A stretch of 64,000 nt of DNA from Meiothermus sp. QL-1 (GCF_003351145.1 NZ_QQSV01000002.1:124001-188000); one strand, 5' to 3'. Counted from the stretch's first letter, positions 43,559-53,262 are shown. The notes: generated from the letters alone by a model not told the origin. Made by a program: numbers and translations.

Positions 43559-43968
43559 ATGGGGCGTAAGCTTTCGGTTCTCTTCCTGTGCAGCCACAAC
43601 TCGGCCCGCAGCCAGATGGCTGAGGCTCTTCTGCGCCGAATCGGCGGCGATCGCTTCGATGTCTACAGCGCCGGTTTGCACCCCAGCGAGATCCACCCTC
43701 TCACCCGCCGGGTGCTGGCCGAGGTGGGCCTGGATATGGAGAGGCAGCACGCCAAGAGCCTCATGACCTACTGGGGGGAAAGTACAACTTCACCTACCTG
43801 ATCGTCGTCTGCGACCGGGCAGAGCAGGAGTGCCCCTTGTTTCCCTTCAGCACCTACCGGCTCTACTGGCCCTTCCCTGACCCCAGCCGGGCGGAGGGCA
43901 GCGAGAGCGACCGGCTGGAGGTCTTCCGCCAGGTGCGTGACCAGATTGCCGAGCGGCTACAAGGCTAG
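43559..43968 (+). pseudogene. Second arsC-like gene, frameshifted at a G6 run
   Basis: The first frame starts ATG 43559, with LCSHNSARSQMAEALL and the YSAGLHPSE segment, and stops at 43801. A one-base change near GGGGGG (43773-43778) restores a second frame that continues KYNFTYLIVVCDRAEQECPLFP to TAG 43968, a full ArsC-like C-terminus of about 136 residues in total. The shift could be a mutation, a sequencing error in the homopolymer or -1 ribosomal slippage. The conserved downstream frame argues for recent or artefactual change. Confidence 0.75.
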
Positions 43969-44024
43969 GTCCGCGAGCTGGAGGCCAAGGGCCTTATTCC
44001 CCGGAGCACAAGCACCTGAGGTGG

Positions 44025-44030
44025 CATACT
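44025..44030 (+). promoter_or_regulatory. -10 box of leaderless promoter for the C39-like gene
   Basis: CATACT (one mismatch to TAnnnT), 6 nt before ATG 44037. Confidence 0.45.
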
Positions 44031-44036
44031 GGGGGC

Positions 44037-45038
44037 ATGCGTATCTGGCTGGTGGGCATTTTGCTCCTGGGGGCTCCTGTCTGGGCCTCGAGCCTCCTCC
44101 TTACGGGGGCGCGCCACGAATACCAGCGCTTCAATAACTGCGGACCTGCCACCCTGGCCATGGCCCTGAGCTACTGGGGCTCTTCGCTGACCCAGCAGCA
44201 GATTGCCCCGGTGCTCAAGCCCAACAAAAGCGACAAAAACGTGAGCCCTGAGGAGATGGCGCGCTACGCCCGGGGGCTGGGCTTCGGGGTGCACCTTGGG
44301 GTGGGGGGAGACCTGGCGCTGCTGCGGCAGCTTTTGCGCGGTGGTTTTCCCGTCATCGTCGAGACCTGGTTCGTGACCGAGCATGGGGGGATGGGCCATT
44401 ACCGGCTTTTGGTGGGGTATGACGATGCCCAGGGGTTCTTCCATGCTCTGGACAGCTACCTAGGCCCTAGGGTAAGGCTGCCTTACGCCGAGCTGGACCG
44501 GCTTTGGCAGGTCTTCAACCGCACCTATCTGGTGGTCTATCCAAAACACCGGCGGCTCGAGCTGGGTCCCAGGGCTTCGGCAGAGGCCGAGCTGGGGTTG
44601 GCCCTGCGGCGGGCCCGCCAGGAGATAGCCCAGAACCCCCTCGACCCCTTCGCCTGGTTCAACCTGGGCAGCAGCCTGCTGCAGCGGGGCGAGCCCTGGG
44701 CGGCAGCCCAGGCTTTCGATCGTTCGCGGCAGCTTCCGTTCGACCAAAGCCTTGACCCCCGCCGTCCCTCCGGCGTGCCCCATGGTTGGCCCTGGCGGAT
44801 GCTCTGGTACCAGTTTGGCCCTTACGCGGCTTACTACCAGACCGGACGCTACCCGGAGGTGATCAAACTGGCCAGCGATGTGCTGGCCAGGGCCCCTGAC
44901 CACGAGGAGAGCTACTACTGGCGTGCCATGGCGCGGAAGGCCCTGGGCGACGGGGCTGGGGCCCGGGCCGACCTGCAGGCCGCGCTGCGCTTCAGGCCCG
45001 GCTACCCCGAGGCCCTGCGGGCCCTGCAGGCTTTTTAG
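44037..45038 (+). CDS. Secreted C39-like cysteine peptidase with TPR repeats
   Basis: 333 residues with signal peptide (LVGILLLGAPVWAS). The peptidase part has catalytic Cys in NNCGPATLAMALSYWG, His in GMGHYRLLVGYDD, and Asp in HALDSYLGP. A TPR-like part follows, with NPLDPFAWFNLGSSLLQRG and YYWRAMARKALGDGAGA. C39 enzymes process double-glycine leader peptides, but no bacteriocin or ABC exporter genes are nearby, so its role may be periplasmic protein processing. Confidence 0.8.
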   Translation: MRIWLVGILLLGAPVWASSLLLTGARHEYQRFNNCGPATLAMALSYWGSSLTQQQIAPVLKPNKSDKNVSPEEMARYARGLGFGVHLGVGGDLALLRQLLRGGFPVIVETWFVTEHGGMGHYRLLVGYDDAQGFFHALDSYLGPRVRLPYAELDRLWQVFNRTYLVVYPKHRRLELGPRASAEAELGLALRRARQEIAQNPLDPFAWFNLGSSLLQRGEPWAAAQAFDRSRQLPFDQSLDPRRPSGVPHGWPWRMLWYQFGPYAAYYQTGRYPEVIKLASDVLARAPDHEESYYWRAMARKALGDGAGARADLQAALRFRPGYPEALRALQAF

Positions 45039-45085
45039 CTGGAAGCTTGCGCAGATGCGAACGGTTACCATTCTCAAAAACTATA

Positions 45086-45101
45086 TATTCCGACTGGAAT
45101 A
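45086..45101. promoter_or_regulatory. Inverted repeat upstream of the iron-binding-protein promoter
   Basis: TATTCC-GACT-GGAATA, perfect 6-4-6 repeat placed 2 bp before the -35. It could be an iron-dependent repressor site (Fur or DtxR type); the regulator is not known. Confidence 0.5.
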
Positions 45102-45102
45102 C

Positions 45103-45131
45103 TTGACATTAGGGCCGCAGCCCCATAGACT
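45103..45131 (+). promoter_or_regulatory. Promoter of the iron-binding-protein gene
   Basis: TTGACA (45103-45108), a 17-bp spacer and TAGACT (45126-45131), near the sigma-A consensus. GGAGGTG at 45157 is a strong ribosome-binding site. Confidence 0.8.
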
Positions 45132-45169
45132 CCACCCTGGAGTCGGCAACGACTTTGGAGGTGTGAAGC

Positions 45170-46156
45170 ATGGGATTGCAGAGACTTCTGGTTGCGGCGG
45201 TGGTGCTCGCTGTTGGTCTGGTGGCGGCTCAACAACAAACCCTAACCGTCTACAGCGGCCGGGGCCAGGGGCTGGTGGAGCCCTTGGTCCGGCAGTTTGA
45301 GGCCGAGACCGGCATCAAGGTCAACGTGCGCTACGGCCGCGATGCCGAGATTCTGGCTGCTTTGCAAGAAGAAGGCAGCCGCAGCCCGGCCGATGTCTTC
45401 TGGGCCAACACCGCTGGGGCCCTGGGGGCTGCTTCTGAGCGGGGGCTTTTCATTCCGCTGGCCAGCTCGCTTACCCAGCGGGCCACTGCCTTTGTTCCGG
45501 CCAGCCGGCAGTGGGTGCCCCTGACGGTGCGGCTCAGGGTGCTGGCCTACAACCCGGCCCGGGTCAAGCCAGAGGACCTACCCAAAAGCATCCTGGACCT
45601 GCCCAAGCTCACCCAGTACAGGGGCCGCATCGGCTGGACCCCTACCTACAGCAGCTTCCAGGACATGGTTGCGGCCATGGTGGTGCAGTTCGGCGAGGCC
45701 CGCACCCGCCAGTGGCTGGCCGAGATGAAGGCCCTGGAGCCCAAGGCCTACCCCTCCAACCCGGCCATGATGGAGGCTATTCGTGCGGGGGAGATCGACC
45801 TGGGTTCCACCAACCACTACTACATCCAGCGCTTTGTGCGGGCGGGCCAGCAGATAGGCACCTACTACTTTGCCGACGGGGACGCGGGCAACCTGGCGCT
45901 GGTCACGGGGGCCGGCATCCTCAGGACCAGCAGGAACGTCTCCACCGCCAACCGCTTTTTGCTCTGGCTGCTTTCGCCCAAGGCCCAGCAGTTCTTTGCC
46001 AGCGAGATCATCGAGTACCCCGTGGCGCGGGGGGTGGTATTGAGCAGCAGCCTGCTGCCTTTGAACCAGGCAGTGGCCAAGAGCCCCAGGGTGGATTTTG
46101 AAAAGCTTCCCTTGGAGACGGCGCTGCGGCTTTTGCGCGAGGCAGGCCTGCTGTAG
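45170..46156 (+). CDS. Ferric-iron ABC transporter substrate-binding protein
   Basis: 328 residues with signal peptide (LLVAAVVLAVGLVAAQ). The FbpA-type fold shows LTVYSGRGQGLVEPLV, VRYGRDAEILAALQEEG, PADVFWANTAG, and NHYYIQRFVRAG with the iron Tyr pair. No permease or ATPase adjoins; the ABC ATPase at 41.2 kb is a possible partner. Strong promoter and terminator make it a monocistron, probably iron-regulated. Confidence 0.9.
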   Translation: MGLQRLLVAAVVLAVGLVAAQQQTLTVYSGRGQGLVEPLVRQFEAETGIKVNVRYGRDAEILAALQEEGSRSPADVFWANTAGALGAASERGLFIPLASSLTQRATAFVPASRQWVPLTVRLRVLAYNPARVKPEDLPKSILDLPKLTQYRGRIGWTPTYSSFQDMVAAMVVQFGEARTRQWLAEMKALEPKAYPSNPAMMEAIRAGEIDLGSTNHYYIQRFVRAGQQIGTYYFADGDAGNLALVTGAGILRTSRNVSTANRFLLWLLSPKAQQFFASEIIEYPVARGVVLSSSLLPLNQAVAKSPRVDFEKLPLETALRLLREAGLL

Positions 46157-46170
46157 GGCCGCTTCCCTTC

Positions 46171-46197
46171 CCGGCGCACCTGGGTGCGCCGGTTTTT
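46171..46197 (+). terminator. Intrinsic terminator after the iron-binding-protein gene
   Basis: CCGGCGCACC-TG-GGTGCGCCGG followed by TTTTT; a perfect 10-bp stem. Confidence 0.93.
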
Positions 46198-46262
46198 CAT
46201 GTGCCCCCATGCCAGCCCACAGCACAGGTGGCCCCAGCCAGGAAGGCTAGACTGTATAAGGC

Positions 46263-46553
46263 ATGGATGCCGCAACTTTCACCCGCCAGTTTGCCGAGCA
46301 GACCATGAAGCAGTTTGGCCTCAGGGAGGAGGACGTCAAGCTCTTTACTTTTGTGCCGGAGCCCGACTAGGACCAGGACGAGATCGAGCAGGTCAAAGAG
46401 CAGGTGCGCCAGCACCTCGGCCTCGGGGGTGTGCTGGCTCTGGAGGACGCCATGCGGAAGCCCAAGAGGCACCCGAAGGCCTCGCAGGGCATCTTCTTCC
46501 TCAAGAACGGGGAAAGCCTTATCGCAGAGCAGAATCTCCCTATGTGGGCATAG
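46263..46553 (+). pseudogene. Decayed small gene with internal TAG
   Basis: One frame runs from ATG 46263 to TAG 46551-46553 but is broken by TAG at 46368-46370 (codon 36). Both halves look coding: MDAATFTRQFAEQT and GLREEDVKLFTF before, DQDEIEQVKEQVRQHLGLGG and GIFFLKNGESL after. No family is recognised. TAGACT and TATAAG lie within 15 bp upstream. The 46157-46702 stretch otherwise holds a terminator and no further convincing gene; a short frame near 46620-46692 may be more debris. Confidence 0.55.
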
Positions 46554-46702
46554 AAGGCGGGGCGGGCAACCTGTCGGGGTGCTCCCTCATCCCCATTTCA
46601 GCCTGCTGGGCCTGGTGAATCCTATGGTGCTGGGGGTAGGGAGTGCCGTCTTCTGCCAGGGGCGCCTGGTGCTGCCATCGGGCCGGCCCTAGAGCTAGCC
46701 GA

Positions 46703-48871
46703 TCAGTCCTCGAGCAGCCCCACGAAGCTCTGGGGGTCGGGGTCTATGCGCAGCCGCGCCCCGCGCACAGGGGGCAGGTTCTCCATCAGGGCCTGGATGC
46801 GGGCTTCCGAGCTTTTGAGCAAGAGGTGAAACACGTACTGGCCCCGCAGGCGGGCCACGGGGGCTGGGGCCGGGCCCAGGAGCTCGCCCGGCTCGGCTTT
46901 AGGTTTGAGCGCTGCAGCAAGCTGGAGGATGGCGTCGCGGGCCACGGGCTCCTTGGGGTGGGCCACCTCGAGCTTCACCATCCGGCAGGCTGGGGGGTAG
47001 CCCAAACTTTGGCGCAGGGCCAGCTCGCGGGCCATGAAGCTCTGCGGGTCGGCTTGCTCGAGGGCCTGGTGGGCGGGGTGCGCAGGCTCGAAGGTCTGCA
47101 GGGCCAGCAAAGGGCGGCGCCTGGGGTGCAGGTCGGCAAGCTGCCACAAGAGCCGGTGGTAGCGCTCGGCGGCGCGAAAGTCGGACTCGAGGATGAACCC
47201 GTCGGCATAGGGCAGGAGCACCAGGGCCAGCTCAGGCAAAACCGGCCCCCGCAAAATCGCTGTGGTGCCCACCAGCACGCCCGGCTCGCCCGCCAGAAGC
47301 TTGGTCAGGTCGTCCCTGGCCTCGGCGGTGTAGCGGTAGCGGGGCAGGGCGGGGAGCTGCTGGGCCAGGGCTTCCAGGAGCCACTCCACCCCGGGCCCTT
47401 TGTGCTCGAATAGGTCCGAGCGGCAGCGGGGGCATAGCTGGGGGGCCGGTTCTTCATGGCCGCACTGGTGGCAACGCAGGACGCCAACCCGCCCGCCCTT
47501 GTGGTAGCGCAAGGGCAGGGCGCAGTTGGGGCACATGGCCTTCCAGTCGCAGTCTTTGCAGCGCAGCACCGCGCTGTAGCCCCGCCTGGCCGAGAGCACG
47601 ATGGCCTGGCGCTTTTTCTCCTCCACCTGCCGCAGAAGGGCTACTGCCGCCCCCGTAAAGGGCCAGCCCCGCTCCCGGCGCAGGTCCAGCAGGTGCGGGC
47701 GGGGCCGGGGAGGAGGCAGGCTTATGGCTGGGGCGCCCCAGACCTCGGTGCTGTTCACGCCTGAGCAGTAGTGCAGGGGTATGCCCAGGCCCTCGGCCCG
47801 CAGCCGGGCCAGCCTTGGCACGAAGGCCCTCGAGCCCCCCGGCAGCTTGTAGGCCTCCGAGGCCTCCTCCACCACCACCATGCGGGTGAATCCGCCCGGC
47901 AGCAAAAGGCCCTGGTAGGTGGCCAGCACCAGCCTGGGCGACCCCTGGCCAAGGGCCGCCCAGAGGCTGCGGCGTTCTTCCGGCTTCATCTCGCCATGGA
48001 AGACCCAGGCCCCAGGGAAGTGCTCCTGGAAGCGCCTGAGCAAGGCCACCTCAGGGAAGAGCACCAGGGCCTTTTCCCCCTGCACCAGCCAGGCCAGGGC
48101 CCGGATGCGCTCCCCAAGCCGCCCGCCCTCGAGCCGGACCGGCCGGTGCGGCAGGGGGAGGGGGTCTGGCGGCGGGCCGGGGGTGGGCTTGGGGGCGGGG
48201 CTGGCCTCCACCCAGCCGATGCATCCCTCTTCTAAGAGCCTGCGCACCACTGCTAGCCCCACCCCTGCGGCGCGGGCCAGTGCGGTCAGGCTTTCCGCCT
48301 GGCCCAGCTCGCAAAGGGCCTGCCAGGCGGCCTGGGCCCGCTTGCCAAGGGCTTCGGTTGGGGCTCGCAGCGCCTTCAGCACGCGCCGCCGCCGCGCCTC
48401 GCCCACCTCCTCCTGCAGCACCCCCCCCTCGCGCAGGAAGTCCAGCAGCCTGGGGTCGAAGCCGCGGGCCTCCTGCCAGCCTTCGGCCAGGGCCTCCAGA
48501 CCTCTGGGCAGCACCGCGGGATCGGCTTCTGGGTGAAGGCGCACCCGGTGGTGGAGGGGGGGCTCGAGGAAGGGCAGCAGGTCGGCGAGCAGGGTGCCAA
48601 TAGGGCAGAAGCTGTCGCGGGCTGCGGCCTCCAGGAAGTCCACCTCGGCCTGGCCCAGCCAGGGGGCTTCGTCCAGGTAGGCCACCGCCTCCCTCAGGGC
48701 GAAGCTTTTGCCCTGGGCTTCCTCGCTGCCCACCACCAGTCCTACCCGCAGCGCCCCCCGCCAGGGCACCACCACCCGCCGCCCCAGCCCCTCCGCTTCC
48801 CGGGCTCCGTGGGGGGGCAGGTAGGACATGGGCGCCAGGGGCAGGGGCAGGGCCACCCGGAGAACCCGCAT
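46703..48871 (-). CDS. priA: Primosomal protein PriA, ATPase-degenerate
   Basis: 722 residues. DNA-binding N-domain and winged helix are followed by a helicase core without Walker A: no GKT occurs where other PriA proteins have GVTGSGKTEVY, and the Walker B box reads VEEA instead of DEEH. The zinc-binding cysteines remain (LRCKDCDWKAMCPNC, LRCHQCGHEEP, LCPRC). Deinococcus PriA also lacks helicase motifs, so this fits a lineage trait. ATG 48871 lies 1 nt after the uvrA stop. Confidence 0.93.
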   Translation of the reverse strand: MRVLRVALPLPLAPMSYLPPHGAREAEGLGRRVVVPWRGALRVGLVVGSEEAQGKSFALREAVAYLDEAPWLGQAEVDFLEAAARDSFCPIGTLLADLLPFLEPPLHHRVRLHPEADPAVLPRGLEALAEGWQEARGFDPRLLDFLREGGVLQEEVGEARRRRVLKALRAPTEALGKRAQAAWQALCELGQAESLTALARAAGVGLAVVRRLLEEGCIGWVEASPAPKPTPGPPPDPLPLPHRPVRLEGGRLGERIRALAWLVQGEKALVLFPEVALLRRFQEHFPGAWVFHGEMKPEERRSLWAALGQGSPRLVLATYQGLLLPGGFTRMVVVEEASEAYKLPGGSRAFVPRLARLRAEGLGIPLHYCSGVNSTEVWGAPAISLPPPRPRPHLLDLRRERGWPFTGAAVALLRQVEEKKRQAIVLSARRGYSAVLRCKDCDWKAMCPNCALPLRYHKGGRVGVLRCHQCGHEEPAPQLCPRCRSDLFEHKGPGVEWLLEALAQQLPALPRYRYTAEARDDLTKLLAGEPGVLVGTTAILRGPVLPELALVLLPYADGFILESDFRAAERYHRLLWQLADLHPRRRPLLALQTFEPAHPAHQALEQADPQSFMARELALRQSLGYPPACRMVKLEVAHPKEPVARDAILQLAAALKPKAEPGELLGPAPAPVARLRGQYVFHLLLKSSEARIQALMENLPPVRGARLRIDPDPQSFVGLLED

Positions 48872-48872
48872 C

Positions 48873-51812
48873 TTAGTCAGCGGCCACCTTCAAGCGCTGG
48901 CCAATCTCGGGGATGCGGGCCAGGAAGACGCCGGTGGGGCTGTTCGTGCGGGCCACCTCCTCCGGGGTGCCCTCGGCCACAATCTCACCGCCCCGCGCCC
49001 CCCCCTCCGGGCCCAGGTCGATGACCCAGTCGGCGGTCTTGACCACGTCCATGTTGTGCTCAATCACCACCACGGTGTTGCCCCCCTCCACCAGCCGGTG
49101 CAGCACGGCCAGGAGCTTGGCCACGTCATCGAAGTGGAGGCCGGTGGTGGGCTCGTCCAGGATGTAGAGGGTGCGCCCGGTGGAGCGGCGGCCCAGCTCG
49201 GTAGCCAGCTTGATGCGCTGGGCCTCCCCGCCCGAGAGGGTGGGGGAGGGCTGGCCCAGCTTCATGTAGCCTAGGCCCACGTCCAGCATGAGCTGGAGCT
49301 TGCGGGCGATGCTGGGAATGTTTTGGAAGAATTCCAGCGCTTCTTCTACTGTCATGTCCAGCACGTCGGCAATGTTCCTGCCCCTGAGCTTGACCTCCAG
49401 CGTCTCCTTGTTGTAACGCTTCCCCTTGCAGACCTCGCACTGCACGTAGATGTCGGGCAGGAAGAGCATTTCTATCTTCTTGGTGCCATCCCCGCCGCAG
49501 GCCTCGCACCGCCCCCCCTTTACGTTGAAGCTGAAGCGACCGGCCTCGTAGCCGCGCTTGCGGGCTTCGGGGGTCTTGGCGAAGAGCTCGCGGATCTCGT
49601 CGAAGATACCGGTGTAGGTGGCGGGGTTGGAGCGAGGGGTGCGGCCGATGGGCGACTGGTCGATTTCAATCACCTTGTCTAGGTGCTCCAGGCCCTCCAG
49701 GCCGTCGAAACGGCCGGGAATGGTCTTGGCCCGCATCAGCTCGCGGGCCAGCGCAGCATAGAGCACATCGTGCACCAGGGTGCTCTTGCCCGAGCCCGAG
49801 GGCCCGGTGATGGCCACGAACTTGCCCAGGGGGATGCGCAGGGTGACCCCCTTCAGGTTGTGCTCCCGCGCGCCCTTGAGCACCAGCCACTTGCCGTTGC
49901 CCTTGCGGCGGGCCTGGGGCACCGGGATGCGCATGCTGCCCCGCAGGTAGGCCCCGGTAAGGCTTTGGGGATGGGCCATTATCGCCTCCAGAGGGCCCTG
50001 GGCCACCACCTCTCCTCCGTGCACCCCGGCCCCAGGCCCCATGTCCACGATCCAGTCGGCCTCGCGCATGGTCTCCTCGTCGTGCTCCACCACTATGAGG
50101 GTGTTCCCCAGGTCGCGCAGCTTTTTGAGGGTGGCCAGGAGGCGCTGGTTGTCGCGGGGGTGAAGGCCGATGGAGGGTTCGTCCAGCACGTAGAGCACCC
50201 CGGTGAGGCCCGAGCCCACCTGGGTGGCCAGCCGGATGCGCTGCGCCTCGCCCCCGGAGAGGGTGTTGGCCGCCCGGTCGAGGGTCAGGTAGTCCAGGCC
50301 CACGTCCTCCAGAAAGCCCAGCCGGCTTAAAATCTCGCGCCAGATGGGGGCCGCCACCTGCATCTGGAAGGCGCTCAGGCTGCGGCGCTCCACGGGCTCG
50401 GCCAGCCCCTCCAGGCGGATGCGGTAGCCTCCCAGCTCCGCCTCCACCTCGCCCAGGCGGTTCTCGGCCAGGGCCAGGAAGAAGCGCTTGGCCTCCCGCA
50501 CCGGCATGGCCGAGACCTCGGCGATGTTGAAGGCCCCCACCCGCACCGAGAGCACCTCGCGCTTGTAGCGGGTTCCCCCGCAGCTCGGGCAGGCCTTGAG
50601 GGTCATGTAGGCCTCCAGCGCCTCGCGCAGGCCCTCGGACTCGGTCTCGCGGTAGCGCTGCTCGAGCCAGGGGATGACCCCCTCGTAGCTGGTGGTGAAG
50701 CGCAGGGTCTCGCGCCCGCCCCGCCGAAAGACCACCTCGAAGGGCTCGGGCAGGCCGTAGAGCACCGCCCGTTGGGCCTCTGGGGAAAGGGTTTTGAAGG
50801 GGGCCCGCATGTCGAAGCCCAGGTGCTCTGAGAGGGCCCTGAGCCGGTCCCACAGGTAGCCCTTGCCGTTCTCGCGGCCCTTGCTCCAGGGAAGGATGGC
50901 CCCCTCGGCCAGCGAGAGCTCGGGGTTCACGACGAGCTCAGGGTCAAAGACCTGGTTGTAGCCCAGGCCCGAGCAGTCCGGGCAGGCCCCGTAGGGGGCG
51001 TTGAAGGAGAAGAGGCGGGGCTCCAGCTCCTCCAGCACGCTCCCGTGCTCGGGGCAGGCGAACTTCTCGGAGAAAAGCTCTTCCTCCCCTGTATCGGGGT
51101 ACAGCACGCGCATCAGCCCCTCGCCCCGAAGCAGCGCCAGCTCCACCGACTCGGCGATGCGGGGGCGTTCCTCCGGCCTCAGGACCACCCGGTCTACCAC
51201 CAGGTCGATGTCGTGCTTCTCGTACTTTTCCAGCCTGAGGCCCAGGGCCTCTTCCAGGGTGTAGATCACCCCGTCCACCCGCACCCGGGCGTAGCCCTCC
51301 TTTTGGAGCTGCTGGAACTCCTTGCGGTACTCCCCCTTGCGCCCCCGCACCAGCGGGGCCATCAGGATGGCCCGGGTGCCCTCGGGCCGGCGGAAGAGCC
51401 GGTCGGTGATTTCCGAGGCCGACTGGCGTTCGATGGGCCTTCCGCAGTGGGGGCAGTAGGCGGTGCCCACGCGGGCGAAGAGGAGCCGCAAGTAGTCGTG
51501 GACCTCGGTCACGGTGCCCACGGTGGACCGGGGGTTGTGGCTGGTGGTTTTCTGGTCGATGGAGATGGCCGGGGAGAGCCCTTCGATGCTCTCCACCTCG
51601 GGTTTTTCCATCACCCCCAGGAACTGGCGGGCATAGGAGGAGAGCGACTCCACATACCGCCGCTGCCCCTCGGCGTAGATGGTATCGAAGGCCAGCGTGC
51701 TCTTGCCCGAGCCCGAGACCCCGGTGATCACGATGAACTTCCCCCGGGGCAGCTCGAGCGAGATGTTCTTCAGGTTGTGCTCCCTAGCCCCCCGAACGAC
51801 GATGCGGTCCAT
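48873..51812 (-). CDS. uvrA: Excinuclease ABC subunit A
   Basis: 979 residues with two ABC modules: [15 protein letters not shown] and [16 protein letters not shown] Walker A motifs, two LSGGEAQRI signatures, and zinc fingers ([17 protein letters not shown] with CEVCKGKRY). It scans DNA for lesions in nucleotide excision repair. Leaderless start at ATG 51812, 6 nt after TATAGT, and the promoter overlaps a DdrO-like operator. priA follows in the same operon. Confidence 0.97.
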   Translation of the reverse strand: MDRIVVRGAREHNLKNISLELPRGKFIVITGVSGSGKSTLAFDTIYAEGQRRYVESLSSYARQFLGVMEKPEVESIEGLSPAISIDQKTTSHNPRSTVGTVTEVHDYLRLLFARVGTAYCPHCGRPIERQSASEITDRLFRRPEGTRAILMAPLVRGRKGEYRKEFQQLQKEGYARVRVDGVIYTLEEALGLRLEKYEKHDIDLVVDRVVLRPEERPRIAESVELALLRGEGLMRVLYPDTGEEELFSEKFACPEHGSVLEELEPRLFSFNAPYGACPDCSGLGYNQVFDPELVVNPELSLAEGAILPWSKGRENGKGYLWDRLRALSEHLGFDMRAPFKTLSPEAQRAVLYGLPEPFEVVFRRGGRETLRFTTSYEGVIPWLEQRYRETESEGLREALEAYMTLKACPSCGGTRYKREVLSVRVGAFNIAEVSAMPVREAKRFFLALAENRLGEVEAELGGYRIRLEGLAEPVERRSLSAFQMQVAAPIWREILSRLGFLEDVGLDYLTLDRAANTLSGGEAQRIRLATQVGSGLTGVLYVLDEPSIGLHPRDNQRLLATLKKLRDLGNTLIVVEHDEETMREADWIVDMGPGAGVHGGEVVAQGPLEAIMAHPQSLTGAYLRGSMRIPVPQARRKGNGKWLVLKGAREHNLKGVTLRIPLGKFVAITGPSGSGKSTLVHDVLYAALARELMRAKTIPGRFDGLEGLEHLDKVIEIDQSPIGRTPRSNPATYTGIFDEIRELFAKTPEARKRGYEAGRFSFNVKGGRCEACGGDGTKKIEMLFLPDIYVQCEVCKGKRYNKETLEVKLRGRNIADVLDMTVEEALEFFQNIPSIARKLQLMLDVGLGYMKLGQPSPTLSGGEAQRIKLATELGRRSTGRTLYILDEPTTGLHFDDVAKLLAVLHRLVEGGNTVVVIEHNMDVVKTADWVIDLGPEGGARGGEIVAEGTPEEVARTNSPTGVFLARIPEIGQRLKVAAD

Positions 51813-51818
51813 CGGCGC

Positions 51819-51856
51819 ACTATAACACCTGGTTGCAGCTTATGTAAATAACATAC
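51819..51856 (-). promoter_or_regulatory. uvrA promoter with RDRM-like DdrO operator
   Basis: Minus strand: GTATGTTATTTACATAA (51856-51840), whose TTTACA serves as -35, an 18-bp spacer, then TATAGT (51824-51819), 6 nt before the ATG. The 17-bp element has TTATG/CATAA half-sites (one mismatch) spaced by 7 nt, matching the Deinococcus RDRM, which also precedes uvrA there. Confidence 0.65.
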
Positions 51857-51915
51857 ACCATGAGGCGGGAAAGGTGTAGAATACTCACTTTGCCCTGCAG
51901 GGCCCGCGCCGGCTT

Positions 51916-53262
51916 CTATATGTCATCCTTGGCCAGGTCGTTGAAGCGCACGTGGTGGGGGTGGAACTGGAGCTCCACCGTGCCGGTGGGGCCGTTGCGC
52001 TGTTTGCCCACGATAATTTCGGCAATCCCGGCTTTTTCGGAGTGGGGGTTGTAGTAGTCGTCGCGGTAGATGAACATCACCAGGTCCGCATCCTGCTCGA
52101 TCGAACCGCTTTCCCTGAGGTCTGAAAGCATGGGCCTTTTGTTGGGGCGCGACTCCACCGCGCGGGAAAGCTGCGAGAGGGCGATGACCGGGATGTTCAG
52201 CTCACGGGCCAGCCCCTTCAGGCCCCGGGAGATCTGGGCGATCTCCTGCTGGCGGTTTTCCCCCCCGTTTTTTTGGGCGGGGCCCGACATGAGCTGCAGG
52301 TAGTCGATGACCACCAGGCCCAGCCGCTGCTGGGCGTGTAGGCGGCGGGCCCGGGCCCTGAGCTCCATCAGGGTGAGCTCGGAGGAGTCATCGATCAGGA
52401 TGGGGGCCTCGGCGATGCGGCCGGCCACGTCCACCAGGCGGGAGAAGTCGCGGTCGGTGAGCTGGCCCTGGCGCAGGCGGTTCATGTCGATGCGGGCCTC
52501 GGAGCAGAGCATCCGGGTCACGAGCTGCACGGCGGGCATCTCCAGGGAGAAGATAGCCACCCCGGTTTTCTCCCGCAGGGCCACGTGTTGGGCAATGGTC
52601 AGGGCGAAGGCGGTCTTGCCCATGCTGGGCCGCGCGGCGATGATGTTGAGCGAGCCGGGGGCAAGGCTGCCTATGAGGGCGTCGAGGTCGCGAAAGCCGC
52701 TTTTGACCCCATCGGGCTGGCCCTTGTTGTCGTGAATCTGCTGGATACGCTCGAAGGTCTCGTGGACCAGCTCCCGCATGGTGCGAAACTCGACGTGGGC
52801 CCCCTGTTGGGAGACCTCGAGCACCTTGCGCCCGGCCGCATCGAGGATTTCTTCCAGGCTCCCTTCCTCCTCGTATGCGAGCCGCATGGCCTCCCCAGCC
52901 GCGGCAATCAGCCGGCGCAGGGTCCACTTCTCGGCCACGATGCGCCCGTAGTAGTCGGCGTAGGCCGCCGTGGGGGTGTTTTCAGAGAGGCCGATTAGGT
53001 AGGACACCCCGCCCACGCTCTCCAGCTCCCCCGCCTGGCGCAGGGCCTCGGCGACCGTGACCAGGTCAACCGGCTGCCCCCGGGTCCGCAGGTCCACCAT
53101 GGCCGCCCAAATTTTGCGGTGGCCCTCCTTGTAGAAGGCCTCAGCAGTGACGTAGCCTTCGAGTCGGTCCAGCACCTCGCTGTCGAGCAGGACCGAGCCC
53201 AGGAGGCTGGCCTCGGCGTCCAGGTTGTGGGGGGGCACCCGGCCCTCGAGGGAGGTGGTCAT
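51916..53262 (-). CDS. dnaB: Replicative DNA helicase DnaB
   Basis: About 448 residues, no intein. N-terminal domain (NLDAEASLLGSVLLDSE), then RecA-like core with ARPSMGKTAFALTIAQ (Walker A), FSLEMPAVQLVTRML, VIDYLQLMSG (Walker B) and SQLSRAVESR. ATG 53262 gives the family start; GTG 53271 is in frame. TAAAGT lies 11 nt upstream. It follows the orphan methyltransferase by 37 bp and precedes uvrA in the same direction, with a promoter between. Confidence 0.96.
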   Translation of the reverse strand: MTTSLEGRVPPHNLDAEASLLGSVLLDSEVLDRLEGYVTAEAFYKEGHRKIWAAMVDLRTRGQPVDLVTVAEALRQAGELESVGGVSYLIGLSENTPTAAYADYYGRIVAEKWTLRRLIAAAGEAMRLAYEEEGSLEEILDAAGRKVLEVSQQGAHVEFRTMRELVHETFERIQQIHDNKGQPDGVKSGFRDLDALIGSLAPGSLNIIAARPSMGKTAFALTIAQHVALREKTGVAIFSLEMPAVQLVTRMLCSEARIDMNRLRQGQLTDRDFSRLVDVAGRIAEAPILIDDSSELTLMELRARARRLHAQQRLGLVVIDYLQLMSGPAQKNGGENRQQEIAQISRGLKGLARELNIPVIALSQLSRAVESRPNKRPMLSDLRESGSIEQDADLVMFIYRDDYYNPHSEKAGIAEIIVGKQRNGPTGTVELQFHPHHVRFNDLAKDDI

